From positions 88,466-152,465 of the forward strand of contig JADGJL010000011.1 of the NCBI GenBank assembly GCA_027600665.1: 64,000 bases of DNA. Reading direction: 5' to 3'. Below are positions 34,362-43,677 of the stretch, piece after piece. Every line of letters starts with the position of its first letter. Positions within the stretch are counted from its first letter, which is position 1. The position numbers and the translations under genes are program-made. The notes beneath the pieces were generated by a model, which worked only from the letters and a program-made list of their open reading frames with translations, ran no database searches and was not told the DNA's origin. Origin of the DNA: Irineochytrium annulatum (Eukaryota > Chytridiomycota > Chytridiomycetes > Chytridiales > Chytridiaceae).

Positions 34362-36701
34362 ATGGAAGACAGCTTCAAGCGCAAGTCACCGGAAGAGATG
34401 CTGAAGATGATTAAGAAGCTGCAGCAGGGTACGCTCAAAATCTACATCGGCCCCGTCAGCGGATCGGGCAAAACGTATCACATGTTACGTGAAGGAAATG
34501 CGTTGCGCGACCAGGGCGTTGATGTGGTCATCTGTGCCGTATCGACGATGCGCAGACCGGAAACGGTAGAGCAGCTTGGCACACTCGAACGGATTCCAAG
34601 CATTCACTGGTTGCGCCAGAGTGATGATGCAGAGATGAAGGATCTGAACTTGGATGCACTCCTGGGGCGTAATCCGGAGGTGGTGCTGGTGGATGGTTTG
34701 GCACATCACAACCGGGAAGGCGCCCGACATGCTACCCGGCTGGAGGACATTCAATTCTTGCTCCGACACAATATCAGTGTCATGACAACGGTGAATGTGT
34801 ATGAGTTGGAGGGTTATACCGAGCTGGCACGGCAGCTCACAGGTATCGCAGCAGAACATACCGTACCCGCGGATACACTGGAACTTGCGGATGAGGTCAA
34901 GCTGATTGACGTCACGCCGGAAACGATACTGAGCCGTCTGGCAGAAGGTCACTTGAAGGGGCGTGAGGGAGAAGCTGTATTTCGTCAAGGCAATCTGGGT
35001 ATTCTGCGCGAATTGGCCCTGAGATTGGTTGCAGAAGGGGTGAATGAATCCCTGCGTGAGCATCGGGAGGAGATGGGAATTACGGTGACAACAGGCATCG
35101 CGGAACGGATTCTGGTGTCCACGCAATATCATTGGAATGGTTCGATCTATATCCGGCGGGGACAACAGATTGCCAAACGACTGAATGGTGATCTGTGCGC
35201 CGTGGTTTTTCGGAATATGAAGCAGCCATTAACCAAAGAGGCAACCGTATTTCGGCGGAATATGATCAAGCTGGTGGAGAAGTTTGGCGGCCATATGGAG
35301 GAGCTGTCTGTATTACACCGTCGGAACATCCCGTCTACACTGGCACGTTACGCAATGGAGCATCAGATTACCCGGATTGTGATGGGACATTCCCGGCGTA
35401 CGCGCTGGCAGGAACTGTGGCAAGGGTCCGTTGTTAATTCGCTGCTACGCAGATTACGTGGTGTGGATCTGTTTCTGGTTGCTGATCGAGCGGCCCGGGA
35501 GGGTGAACGTGTGGTCCCGGCCAAAGTAAACGAAGTGGAGTCACTGACATACCGCAGACTAAGTGAGCAGGAGATGAAGGAACAGATTGGCCAGATCCAG
35601 CGGGGTACATTCAAAATATATATCGGAGCCGCACCCGGTGTAGGCAAAACCTACATGATGCTGCGGGAAGGCAATGATTTGCTCCGTAAGGGCATCGATG
35701 TGCGGATTGGCTTGTTGGAGACACATGGACGGGCGGAAACCGTGGAGCAGATAGGTCATTTATCTGTGATCCCTCGCGTGCAGCGAATTTATCAGGAAAC
35801 TCGTCTGGAAGAGATGGACACAGAGGCCATTCTGCATCTTTGCCCAGAAGTGGTGCTTGTGGATGAACTGGCACATACGAATATACCCGGGAGTGTCCTG
35901 CAAAAGCGTTATGAAGATGTCCTGCTCCTGCTGAATGCAGGCATCTCGGTGATTACCACAATGAACGTACAGCATCTCGAAAGTCTAAATGATGCCGTTG
36001 AACATATTACAGGTGTTCGTGTCCGCGAGACCGTACCCGATCGGATCATTCAGATGGCGGATGAGGTGCAGCTGATTGATGTGGCGCCCCAGGCCTTGCG
36101 GCAGCGCATGAGGGAGGGTAAAATCTATGCAACTGCCAAGGTCGAGCAAGCCCTTGCGAATTTCTTCAAAATCGGTAATTTGATTGCTTTGCGAGAACTT
36201 GCCCTGCGCGAACTGGCGGACGATGTCGATGAACGGCTTGAAACACAACAAGCTAAAATTGCACTTCGAGGACCTTGGCGCAGACAGGAAGCGGTCTTTG
36301 TATGTGTAAGCAGTGATCATCATGCCGAGCGGCTGATCCGGCGTGGATTCCGCATGGCTTTCCGTCTAAAAGCCATCTGGCACGTACATCATATCCACAT
36401 CGGTGAATCCATGAGTGCCGAAGTGAAGTGCCATCTGGACGCGTTGGAGCAACTGACGATTCGGCTTGGCGGTCAATTTCATATCCATCACAGTCCAAGG
36501 TTGCGCGAAGTACCTGAGATTTTGGCAAGAAAGGCATCGGAGGCGAGAGCAACCCAGTTGGTAGTCGGGCAGGCAAGACGGGTGTGGTGGCTGAATGGCT
36601 ACCGCGGCTCAGGTTCGGTGGTCAACCGACTTGTACGGTTGTCGCGGCATCTGGATGTATTAATCGTTGCAGATTACGATGAGGAACGGAGCGGGATGTG
36701 A
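34362..36701 (+). CDS. KdpD-type sensor with two tandem N-terminal modules, no kinase domain
   Basis: A 779-residue soluble protein made of two copies of the KdpD sensor module (KdpD N-domain followed by a UspA-like domain), each about 390 residues. Walker A motifs are GPVSGSGKT (residues 30-38) and GAAPGVGKT (about 422-430). The second copy has the family's VLVDELAHTN; the first reads VLVDGLAHHN, losing the acidic residue. It has no DUF4118 membrane part and no kinase, which are encoded by the next gene. The TGA stop is four bases before that gene's start. Ordinary KdpD has one sensor module fused to the kinase. The pair probably acts as a split KdpD; the first module may have become regulatory. 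AAGGGGAAGAGAG lies before ATG 34362. Confidence 0.9.
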   Translation: MEDSFKRKSPEEMLKMIKKLQQGTLKIYIGPVSGSGKTYHMLREGNALRDQGVDVVICAVSTMRRPETVEQLGTLERIPSIHWLRQSDDAEMKDLNLDALLGRNPEVVLVDGLAHHNREGARHATRLEDIQFLLRHNISVMTTVNVYELEGYTELARQLTGIAAEHTVPADTLELADEVKLIDVTPETILSRLAEGHLKGREGEAVFRQGNLGILRELALRLVAEGVNESLREHREEMGITVTTGIAERILVSTQYHWNGSIYIRRGQQIAKRLNGDLCAVVFRNMKQPLTKEATVFRRNMIKLVEKFGGHMEELSVLHRRNIPSTLARYAMEHQITRIVMGHSRRTRWQELWQGSVVNSLLRRLRGVDLFLVADRAAREGERVVPAKVNEVESLTYRRLSEQEMKEQIGQIQRGTFKIYIGAAPGVGKTYMMLREGNDLLRKGIDVRIGLLETHGRAETVEQIGHLSVIPRVQRIYQETRLEEMDTEAILHLCPEVVLVDELAHTNIPGSVLQKRYEDVLLLLNAGISVITTMNVQHLESLNDAVEHITGVRVRETVPDRIIQMADEVQLIDVAPQALRQRMREGKIYATAKVEQALANFFKIGNLIALRELALRELADDVDERLETQQAKIALRGPWRRQEAVFVCVSSDHHAERLIRRGFRMAFRLKAIWHVHHIHIGESMSAEVKCHLDALEQLTIRLGGQFHIHHSPRLREVPEILARKASEARATQLVVGQARRVWWLNGYRGSGSVVNRLVRLSRHLDVLIVADYDEERSGM

Positions 36702-36705
36702 ATAG

Positions 36706-38301
36706 ATGTTGTCTGAACGAATAAAAAAAGAAATGCAGGCATCCCATGGAAAACGGGTTCCGGCATATGTATGGGTGACCCTCGGGGTGACGCTGCTAAC
36801 TTTGCTGCTTCATGCCATTGGCATGAGTGGTGATCTGGTTAACGTAGCGCTTGTATACCTGTTTCCCGTTCTGGTGAGTGCTGTGTATTGGGGAATGGGT
36901 CCCGCTGTATATGCCGCGAGTTTTAGTGTCATTATGTTTGACTTCTTTTTTGTCCCGCCATATCTGAGCTTTACGGTCGAGGATTTGAGATATCTCATCT
37001 CTTTTGTCGTGTATCTTGCGGTGGCGATCCTGACAGCAAGTCTTGCAGGTCGGTTGCGACAACAACTGGAGATGGTAAAAGCACGTGAAGCCACAACTAA
37101 CTCCCTGTACGCATTGAGTCGTCAGATGACAGCCATTACCGATCTGAATACGCTACAGGTGAATATAGCAACCCAGGTTTCGCTCACCTTGGGCAAACCA
37201 GCAGCGGTGTATCTTCCCGATGGTCAGGGGGACCTACTGGTTACAAGCTCTTCTTCACCCGCATTAGAAGGGGAAATGGATAGCTGGGGGGGTGGAGAGT
37301 CGGAGATTGCCATTGCCAAATGGGTGTATCATCACGGACAGATCGCAGGTAAGGGATCATCCGCTTTACGGGAATCTCCCGGACTATATGTGCCGCTGCG
37401 TACAGAGGAGCAGATACATGGCGTGCTCGCCGTGAGTATGGACGCTGGCGAGTCTCATGAGCAGCAAGAGCAGCTTCGTCTGTTGGAGGCGTGCGGTGGA
37501 CTGGCGGCAGGTGCCATTGCCCGAGTGAAGCTGGCGGAAGAGGCCCGATTGGCGCAGATCACTGCTGAATCAGAGCGTATACGCACAGCGCTGCTGGACT
37601 CTGTCTCTCATGAATTGCGTACGCCCCTAACTGCCATTATCGGCTCGGCTACGGGATTGTTGGAGAATGATACTCTTTTTACACCCGAGGATCGGAGAGA
37701 ATTAACAGGCAACATTCGGGATGGGGCCTTGCGCATGAATCGTCTTGTCACGAATTTGTTGGGTATGGTTCGGCTGGAGAGCGGCATGTTGCAACTGAAC
37801 CGGAAATGGTGTGACGTGGGAGACATAATAAGCGTTGTACTGACACAAGTTCGGGAATTCAGTCCGCATCGCAACATTCAAGTTGAACTGCCTGATGATC
37901 CGGCCTTCATCTACGGAGATGAAGTCTTGCTGGAGCAGGTGCTGGTCAATATCGTCAGCAACGCCATCAAATATTCGCCCGATGAGAGCCAGATTGTTAT
38001 CATTGTGACGAGTAATAAGAGTCCAATTCAATTGACGATCCGGGTAGATGATCAAGGTGTCGGTATACCGGAAGCGGAAAGAATACGTATATTTGATAAG
38101 TTCTATCGCTCAGAGTCTACTCGGCATGTGACAGGAACAGGGCTTGGTCTGGCGATCTGCAAAGGCATTGTGGAAGTCCACGGAGGTACCATTGTGGCAG
38201 AGCCGAATCCGGGCGGGGGAACGAGAATGCGCATAGAACTCCCCATGGAGGCCCACGGATCGCGGTTTCCCTATTCAGAACAAGGAGAGGTTGAAGAATA
38301 A
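36706..38301 (+). CDS. kdpD: Histidine kinase equal to the C-terminal half of KdpD
   Basis: A 531-residue protein: a short lead, four transmembrane helices of the DUF4118 type (about residues 22-118), a GAF-like domain (about 150-275), then HisKA with the phosphorylated H302 in SVSHELRTPL and an HATPase domain with NAIKYSP, DQGVGIP and GTGLGLAI. This is the layout of KdpD minus its N-terminal sensor. In its own frame a TAG stop directly precedes ATG 36706, so the split from the sensor gene is clean, not a single frameshift. It should phosphorylate KdpE in response to K+ limitation, working with the sensor encoded just upstream. Confidence 0.92.
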   Translation: MLSERIKKEMQASHGKRVPAYVWVTLGVTLLTLLLHAIGMSGDLVNVALVYLFPVLVSAVYWGMGPAVYAASFSVIMFDFFFVPPYLSFTVEDLRYLISFVVYLAVAILTASLAGRLRQQLEMVKAREATTNSLYALSRQMTAITDLNTLQVNIATQVSLTLGKPAAVYLPDGQGDLLVTSSSSPALEGEMDSWGGGESEIAIAKWVYHHGQIAGKGSSALRESPGLYVPLRTEEQIHGVLAVSMDAGESHEQQEQLRLLEACGGLAAGAIARVKLAEEARLAQITAESERIRTALLDSVSHELRTPLTAIIGSATGLLENDTLFTPEDRRELTGNIRDGALRMNRLVTNLLGMVRLESGMLQLNRKWCDVGDIISVVLTQVREFSPHRNIQVELPDDPAFIYGDEVLLEQVLVNIVSNAIKYSPDESQIVIIVTSNKSPIQLTIRVDDQGVGIPEAERIRIFDKFYRSESTRHVTGTGLGLAICKGIVEVHGGTIVAEPNPGGGTRMRIELPMEAHGSRFPYSEQGEVEE

Positions 38302-38302
38302 G

Positions 38303-39004
38303 ATGAATGCACCACTAGGGGCTCGCATACTGGTGATCGATGATGAGCCGCAGATTCGCAAATTGCTCAAGGTCACTCTTCAGGCACATCAATTCGAACT
38401 CCACGAGTGTGGGGAGGGCGCAGAGGGTGTTATTCAGGCGAGTATTGTACATCCGGATCTGATCATCCTTGATCTGGGTTTGCCAGGCATGTCTGGTATG
38501 GAGGTACTTCGCCGCATTCGCGAATGGTCACAAGTGCCCATTATCGTGCTGACAGCGAAGGATCAGGAGGGAGACAAAATTGCCGCGTTGGATGGTGGTG
38601 CAGATGATTATGTGACCAAACCATTCGGGATGGGTGAGTTGGTCGCCCGTATTCGGGTGGCGCTGCGTCATGTAGCCAAAACGACGGATGAGCCGATACT
38701 GCGCTTCGGATCACTCACAATTGATCTGGCCCAAAGGCAAGTCGAACTGGAGGGGACTTTGGTCAAATTAACACCAACGGAATATGAGATGCTGAAGGTG
38801 CTCGCCTCGAATGCGGGGAAGATCATCACCCAGCGTCAGCTTTTGCAGCAAGTATGGGGAGGGCATCATCATGAGTCCGACAGCCATTATCTTCGGGTAT
38901 ATGTGGGACATCTGCGCAAGAAATTAAATGAAGATCCAACCAAGCCCCGGTATATTCAGACGGAGCCTGGCATTGGTTATCGCTTTTTGCTTCCTGCCGA
39001 ATAA
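38303..39004 (+). CDS. kdpE: KdpE response regulator
   Basis: A 233-residue OmpR-type regulator. The receiver domain has the acidic pocket IDDEP, phosphorylation site D57 in LIILDLGLPG, and K in VTKPF; a winged-helix DNA-binding domain with TPTEYEMLK follows. It should activate the kdp pump promoter. ATG 38303 lies one base after the kinase stop and has AAGGAGAGG about 12 bases upstream; an upstream in-frame TTG sits too close to that site. A bidirectional terminator follows. Confidence 0.95.
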   Translation: MNAPLGARILVIDDEPQIRKLLKVTLQAHQFELHECGEGAEGVIQASIVHPDLIILDLGLPGMSGMEVLRRIREWSQVPIIVLTAKDQEGDKIAALDGGADDYVTKPFGMGELVARIRVALRHVAKTTDEPILRFGSLTIDLAQRQVELEGTLVKLTPTEYEMLKVLASNAGKIITQRQLLQQVWGGHHHESDSHYLRVYVGHLRKKLNEDPTKPRYIQTEPGIGYRFLLPAE

Positions 39005-39076
39005 GGTTTAAGGGGGCGAGACATTTCATAATAGTGATGTGATGCACGCCTCAGTGGATGAGCGTTATTGAAGAGC

Positions 39077-39116
39077 AAAACACCGTCCCCTTTGGCTGCA
39101 AAGGAACGGTGCTTTT
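39077..39116. terminator. Bidirectional terminator
   Basis: AAAACACCGT...CTTTG pairs with CAAAG...ACGGTGCTTTT. It separates kdpE from the convergent melA gene. Confidence 0.85.
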
Positions 39117-39119
39117 ATA

Positions 39120-40421
39120 TTATGATGTATATTTCGGCAACCAGTCGCCGTGAGCTTCAATCAGCTCATCACACATCGCTACGATGTCATCGATAGACAG
39201 CTCAGCAGCCGTGTGTGGATCAAGCATGGCGGCGTGGTAGATATGTTCTTTTTTGCCCGTGATTGCTGCTTCAATGGTCAGCAGTTGCGTGTTGATGTTT
39301 GTCCGGTTCAATGCCGCGAGTTGTGGAGGCAGATCCCCAATGTACGTAGGGCTGATCCCTGATCCATCGACCAGACAAGGTACTTCGACACATGCCTCAC
39401 GCGGCAGGTTCGTAATCAGTCCGTTGTTCATGACGTTGCCGCCAATCTTGTACGGGTTATTCGTCTCCATGGCTTCAATAATATGCGATGCGTATTCACG
39501 GCTGCGGGTATGTTCAATATTTTCGCTGGCAAACAGCTTGGTACGCATTTCTTTCCAGCCTTCAATCTGGTTCACACAGCGGCGTGGATACTCATCCAGT
39601 GGAATGTTGAAGCGTTCAATCAGCTCCGGGTAATTCCGCTTGATGAAGTAAGGGTGGTACTCGGCATTATGCTCGGACGATTCCGTTACATAATAGCCAA
39701 ATCGCTGCATTAATTCATAACGAACCATGTCGTCATGCTGTTCTTTCTGTTTTTCCTTCGCCAGACGTTTAATCTCGGGGTACAGATCCTGCCCGTCTTT
39801 TGTAACTTCGAGCAACCACGCCATGTGGTTGATCCCTGCAATTTTAGCGACAACACCTGTCTGATCAATCCCCAGTGCATCGAACAGATGTGGTACACAT
39901 ACCTGCACACTATGACACAAACCTACGGTTTTGATCCCACCATGCACATTCATGACATTGGTAAGCACGGCCATCGGGTTGGTATAGTTCAGGAACCATG
40001 CATCCGGACATACTTCCTGCATATCCCGGGCAAAATCCAGCATGACCGGAATCGTCCGCAAGTTACGGAAAATTCCGCCTATTCCGAGTGTATCTGCAAT
40101 CGTTTGACGCAATCCGTATTTCTTCGGAATTTCGAAGTCCGTAATGGTACATGGATCATACCCACCGACCTGAATGGCGTTGATGACATATTTGGCCCCG
40201 CGCAGCGCTTCTTTGCGGTCATGATACACGTTCACGACGCAACGACTTCCGAGTGAACGGGCCAGACTGGTCAGCAAACGCTCTGAATCGCTCAGACGTT
40301 CAGCATCGATATCGAACAATGCTAGCTCAAAATCCTGAAGTGCTTCGGTCATCATGACATCACCCAATACATTTTTGACAAAGACGGTGCTTCCCGCACC
40401 GAGAAACGTAATTTTGTTCAT
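39120..40421 (-). CDS. melA: GH4 alpha-galactosidase (MelA type)
   Basis: A 433-residue GH4 enzyme. The N-terminal Rossmann motif FLGAGSTVF binds NAD, and C169-H170 in CHSVQ, with the later INHMAW, form the Mn2+ site. GH4 enzymes cleave by oxidation and elimination, needing NAD+ and Mn2+. The CHSVQ form is typical of alpha-galactosidases, which lack the CNVP of phospho-glycosidases, so free alpha-galactosides such as melibiose or raffinose sugars are the likely substrate. AGGGAGG lies 11 bases before the start. It is divergent from an AraC regulator across a 204-base gap. Confidence 0.92.
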   Translation of the reverse strand: MNKITFLGAGSTVFVKNVLGDVMMTEALQDFELALFDIDAERLSDSERLLTSLARSLGSRCVVNVYHDRKEALRGAKYVINAIQVGGYDPCTITDFEIPKKYGLRQTIADTLGIGGIFRNLRTIPVMLDFARDMQEVCPDAWFLNYTNPMAVLTNVMNVHGGIKTVGLCHSVQVCVPHLFDALGIDQTGVVAKIAGINHMAWLLEVTKDGQDLYPEIKRLAKEKQKEQHDDMVRYELMQRFGYYVTESSEHNAEYHPYFIKRNYPELIERFNIPLDEYPRRCVNQIEGWKEMRTKLFASENIEHTRSREYASHIIEAMETNNPYKIGGNVMNNGLITNLPREACVEVPCLVDGSGISPTYIGDLPPQLAALNRTNINTQLLTIEAAITGKKEHIYHAAMLDPHTAAELSIDDIVAMCDELIEAHGDWLPKYTS

Positions 40422-40625
40422 CTTAAATTCAGCCTCCCTGAAAAATGTTGTACCCCAACTATAGGCCGATTCGGCACATATAACTATGGCTCAACCCCTC
40501 TCAAACATGGCATAATCCCATTTTTGTTTCCGTTTTCAACTAATATTTATGTTCTTTAGCTGTTATAATTTAATTAGGCATATAGATGGTGAGCCTCGGA
40601 AGGAAACAAGAAGGGAGGGCATAAA

Positions 40626-41453
40626 ATGAGAAAAATAGAGATGAATGTGGTAGCCACGGACTGGACACAGATGGAACTGGTCTTGTTGTTCTTCGGGTGG
40701 GAGGCGTGTGAACCCGCCCATTATTGGGGACCGGGTGTACGTGATTCCTATATTGTGCATTACATCCATGAAGGACGGGGCATCGTGTACATGGGGGACC
40801 AGGAATACAAGCTTAGCGAGGGACAGGGTTTTATCATTTTCCCGGATACGCTTATTCATTATGAGGCAGATCCCAAGGAGCCCTGGACGTATTCGTGGTT
40901 CGGCTTCAAAGGTGTACAAGCCAAAGCATTCATGCAACGTGCCCAACTGAGCCCGGAGCGCCCGATATATGATGTCCATGATACGATTACGATGGAACAG
41001 TTGTATACGGAGATGGTCCAAGCTTCCACGCGACCGGAAGGTGATGTGTTGAACCAGAGTCTCTTGTACCGCTTGATGGCAGAATTAATCTCTTCTTCAC
41101 CTGTGAAGGAAGAGGTCGGGCAGCTCCTTTCAAACAAAGAAACATACATCCGGCAGGCGGTGCAATTTATGGAGAACAGGTACAGTCAGCGAACTTCCAT
41201 ACTGGATATTGCCCAAGCCGTGGGGCTGGATCGCACGTATCTATCGGGATTATTCAAAGAGCGATATGGCATGTCGCTACAGTCATTTTTTCTGGAGTAC
41301 CGTATGAATCGTGCTGCCCAACTTCTTCAGAATCCAGGGCTGTCGGTCAGTGAAGTGGCCCATTCTGTCGGTTATACGGACCCATTATTGTTTTCCAAGA
41401 TGTTTAAGCGTGTGACGGGCGTATCTCCGAAGGGGTCGAGAATTCGCGATTAG
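40626..41453 (+). CDS. AraC family regulator, probable activator of melA
   Basis: A 275-residue protein with an N-terminal cupin-like sugar-binding domain (HYIHEGRGIVY, then GQGFIIFPD, and the SWFGFKG strand) and a C-terminal AraC DNA-binding domain with two HTHs (SILDIAQAVGLDRTYLSGLFK and SVSEVAHSVGYTDPLLFSKMFK shortened to their core). It is soluble, unlike the membrane regulator at 16466. The divergent position points to melA as a target. ATG 40626 has AAGGGAGGG seven bases upstream. TATAAT at 40564-40569 is a likely -10 for this gene; the paired -35 is not clear. Confidence 0.9.
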   Translation: MRKIEMNVVATDWTQMELVLLFFGWEACEPAHYWGPGVRDSYIVHYIHEGRGIVYMGDQEYKLSEGQGFIIFPDTLIHYEADPKEPWTYSWFGFKGVQAKAFMQRAQLSPERPIYDVHDTITMEQLYTEMVQASTRPEGDVLNQSLLYRLMAELISSSPVKEEVGQLLSNKETYIRQAVQFMENRYSQRTSILDIAQAVGLDRTYLSGLFKERYGMSLQSFFLEYRMNRAAQLLQNPGLSVSEVAHSVGYTDPLLFSKMFKRVTGVSPKGSRIRD

Positions 41454-41543
41454 ACGCACCTAGTGTTTCAAATTTGAAAGAAAAGTTTTGATCATTAAAC
41501 GTTGTCCCGCTATACTGATACAGAAGTGTAATTGAATATGTGG

Positions 41544-41711
41544 AACTTGGTGCTTTGCCCGTCAGGGTGGAAGCTTAATAGGGAAGTCCGGTGTAATACC
41601 GGCGCGGTCCCGCCACTGTAACAGAGGAGTCAGGTAGCGATAATCCACTGGTTTAGACCGGGAAGGAGCTGCAAGTGACGATGATTCTGGAGCCAGGAGA
41701 CCTGCCAGGTT
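41544..41711 (+). promoter_or_regulatory. Cobalamin (B12) riboswitch aptamer
   Basis: The conserved core is readable: GAAGCTTAATAGGGAA, the CCGGTGTAATACCGGCGCGG segment, CCCGCCACTGTAA, and the B12 box AGCCAGGAGACCTGCC at 41691-41706. The closing stem P1 pairs AACTTGG (41544-41550) with CCAGGTT (41705-41711). Downstream, AAACAC/GTGTTT can pair as a competing helix before the terminator at 41792. It should switch off the transporter operon when adenosylcobalamin is plentiful. Confidence 0.93.
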
Positions 41712-41791
41712 TAACAAACACAGTAGTACCCTACGGGAGATAGGAAGGTGTTTAGAGAGCATGATTTTTTCTGAAAATCTGTTTATTTAAG

Positions 41792-41830
41792 GCGTCCTCA
41801 TCCAGTAACACGGAGAGGGACGCTTTTTTT
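41792..41830 (+). terminator. Riboswitch-controlled terminator
   Basis: GCGTCCTC pairs with GA-G-GGACGC (one bulged G), followed by seven T at 41824-41830, 60 bases before the first transporter gene. This is the expression platform of the cobalamin riboswitch. Confidence 0.85.
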
Positions 41831-41890
41831 GTTATGAACGAAGAACATCATGGCACATACATAGAGTTTTGGGGAAGGACGTTAGAGCAA

Positions 41891-42829
41891 TTGAGCAGAT
41901 ATATCGTTAAACGATTATTACAACTGGTAGTTGTGTTGTTCGGCATCACGTTCCTGACGTTCCTGCTAACCTACCTGTCTCCTGGAGATCCAGCCAGACT
42001 TATGCTTATGTCTACAGGGGTAACGCCATCCGATGAGCTGGTCAGGCAGGTGAGGTCTGAGCTTGGATTGAATGAGCCTTTTTTCTACCGATACGGGACA
42101 TGGTTGGGACAGGTGGTAACTGGAGACTTCGGTACATCATATAAATACAATCGTCCAGTACTGGACGTGCTGATGGCACGGCTCCCGGCAACGCTTTGGC
42201 TAACAGGAAGCGCTATGCTTCTGGTTATTCTGGTTTCCTTTCCACTGGGGATGCTGTCGGCTGTCTATCGTAACCAATGGCTTGATCACGTCATTCGTCT
42301 GTTCTCTTTTGCCGGATTATCGATGCCCAGCTTCTGGCTGGGTATGCTGCTCATGTTGGTCTTCGGTGTACAGCTGAAGCTGCTGCCGGTAATGGGCAAT
42401 TCCGGATGGTACAGCCTGATTCTGCCTGCATGTACTCTCGCGATTCCACTTGTTGCCCAGTACAGCAGACAGATTCGTGCGATCCTGCTTGAGGAGACAA
42501 GCCAGAACTATGTGATCGGAGCCAGATCCAGAGGTGTGAAGGAGTCGATTATTATTTTGCGTCATATTCTTCCCAATGCCCTGCTACCGATCGTTACCCT
42601 TATGGGTATGACAACAGGTGCTTTGTTAGGTGGTGCAGCGATTGTGGAAAGTTTATTTGTGTGGCCGGGTGTTGGACAGATGGCTGTAGATGCGATTTTC
42701 ACAAGGGATTATCCGCTGATTCAGGGATATGTCATCTGGATGGCGATCATATATGTCGCCCTGAATCTGCTGGTTGATATATGGACTCATCTTCGTGATC
42801 CCCGAATCCGACTGGATGTGGATATATAG
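41891..42829 (+). CDS. NikB-like permease of a B12-controlled Nik/Opp ABC importer
   Basis: A 312-residue permease of the NikB/DppB family with six transmembrane segments. It has the family start SRYIVKRLLQL, the motif GITFLTFLLTYLSPGDPA, and the EAA-type loop YVIGARSRGVKES. I chose TTG 41891: it gives the usual family N-terminus and a length equal to NikB (about 314), and GGGGAAGG lies 12 bases upstream. The ATG at 41834 lies right after the terminator T run without a ribosome site. It is the first gene after the riboswitch. Nickel, cobalt or a metal chelate is the likely cargo; peptide cannot be excluded by sequence alone. Confidence 0.85.
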   Translation: MSRYIVKRLLQLVVVLFGITFLTFLLTYLSPGDPARLMLMSTGVTPSDELVRQVRSELGLNEPFFYRYGTWLGQVVTGDFGTSYKYNRPVLDVLMARLPATLWLTGSAMLLVILVSFPLGMLSAVYRNQWLDHVIRLFSFAGLSMPSFWLGMLLMLVFGVQLKLLPVMGNSGWYSLILPACTLAIPLVAQYSRQIRAILLEETSQNYVIGARSRGVKESIIILRHILPNALLPIVTLMGMTTGALLGGAAIVESLFVWPGVGQMAVDAIFTRDYPLIQGYVIWMAIIYVALNLLVDIWTHLRDPRIRLDVDI

Positions 42830-43663
42830 ATGAGAGCCTTCAGACTGGTATTACTGCAGAATCGCTGGTTCACCTTCCTGCTGTCTCTGACCGCCTTCTG
42901 GATTATTCTTGCCATGGTTGCACCGCTGCTTGCACCACACGACCCACTTGCAACGAACTTTGCCAAAGTGTTGCAGCCATCCAGCGCCGAGTATCCTCTT
43001 GGAACCGATCAACTGGGCCGATGTGTATTATCTCGTCTTCTGTACGGTGCACGTACCTCGCTGCTGCTCACCTTTATGATGATTGGCATCGTGTTTGTGT
43101 TAGGTGTAACGATTGGAGTCATCGCCGGTTTCGCTCGGGGGGTGACGGATATGGTCCTCATGCGCCTGTCTGATACATTAATGGCATTTCCGGGGCTTAT
43201 TTTTGCGATCGCTGTGGTGGGGATGCTTGGGCCGGGATTGTTCAATACGGTGCTGGCACTGTCGGTTGTCTGGTGGGCGAAGTATGCAAGAATGGCCAGA
43301 AGCCTGGTGATTTCCCTTCAGCAAAAGGAGTATGTCGCTGCCGCTGCTTTCAGCGGAGCACGTAAAATACAGATCATCGGCAGGACGATCCTGCCCAATA
43401 TGATGTCTCCAATCATCGTCATGGCGATGATGGATGTGGGTGGTATGATGCTGTCGATCTCGGGGTTGTCCTTTCTTGGGCTTGGCGCGCAGCCTCCGAA
43501 CCCCGAGTGGGGGGCCATGTTAAATGAAGGCAGAAGATACCTGCAGACTGCACCATGGCTGTTGATATATCCGGGTCTGGCGATATTCAGCACCGTCATT
43601 ATTTTTAATTTACTGGGAGACAGTCTGCGAGATGTGCTTGATCCCAAGAAAAATACTGCTTAA
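42830..43663 (+). CDS. NikC-like permease
   Basis: A 277-residue permease, the same length as E. coli NikC. It has the N-terminal WIILAMVAPLLAPHDP segment, LGTDQLGRCVLSRLLYGARTS in core form, and the EAA loop YVAAAAFSGARKIQII, and the SFLGLGAQPPNPEWG motif of this family. It starts immediately after the stop of the previous gene, without a gap, so the two are coupled. Together they form the membrane channel. Confidence 0.88.
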   Translation: MRAFRLVLLQNRWFTFLLSLTAFWIILAMVAPLLAPHDPLATNFAKVLQPSSAEYPLGTDQLGRCVLSRLLYGARTSLLLTFMMIGIVFVLGVTIGVIAGFARGVTDMVLMRLSDTLMAFPGLIFAIAVVGMLGPGLFNTVLALSVVWWAKYARMARSLVISLQQKEYVAAAAFSGARKIQIIGRTILPNMMSPIIVMAMMDVGGMMLSISGLSFLGLGAQPPNPEWGAMLNEGRRYLQTAPWLLIYPGLAIFSTVIIFNLLGDSLRDVLDPKKNTA

Positions 43664-43677
43664 CTGGAGGAACCAGA

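Noticed and set aside
36690..36710. KdpD split explained by one sequencing frameshift
   Set aside because: Each frame has its own stop at the junction (TGA 36699-36701, TAG 36703-36705) and the kinase has its own ATG, so one indel would not join them.
41834..41890. Upstream ATG for the NikB-like permease
   Set aside because: It lies three bases after the terminator T run without a ribosome site and adds 19 residues absent from the family.
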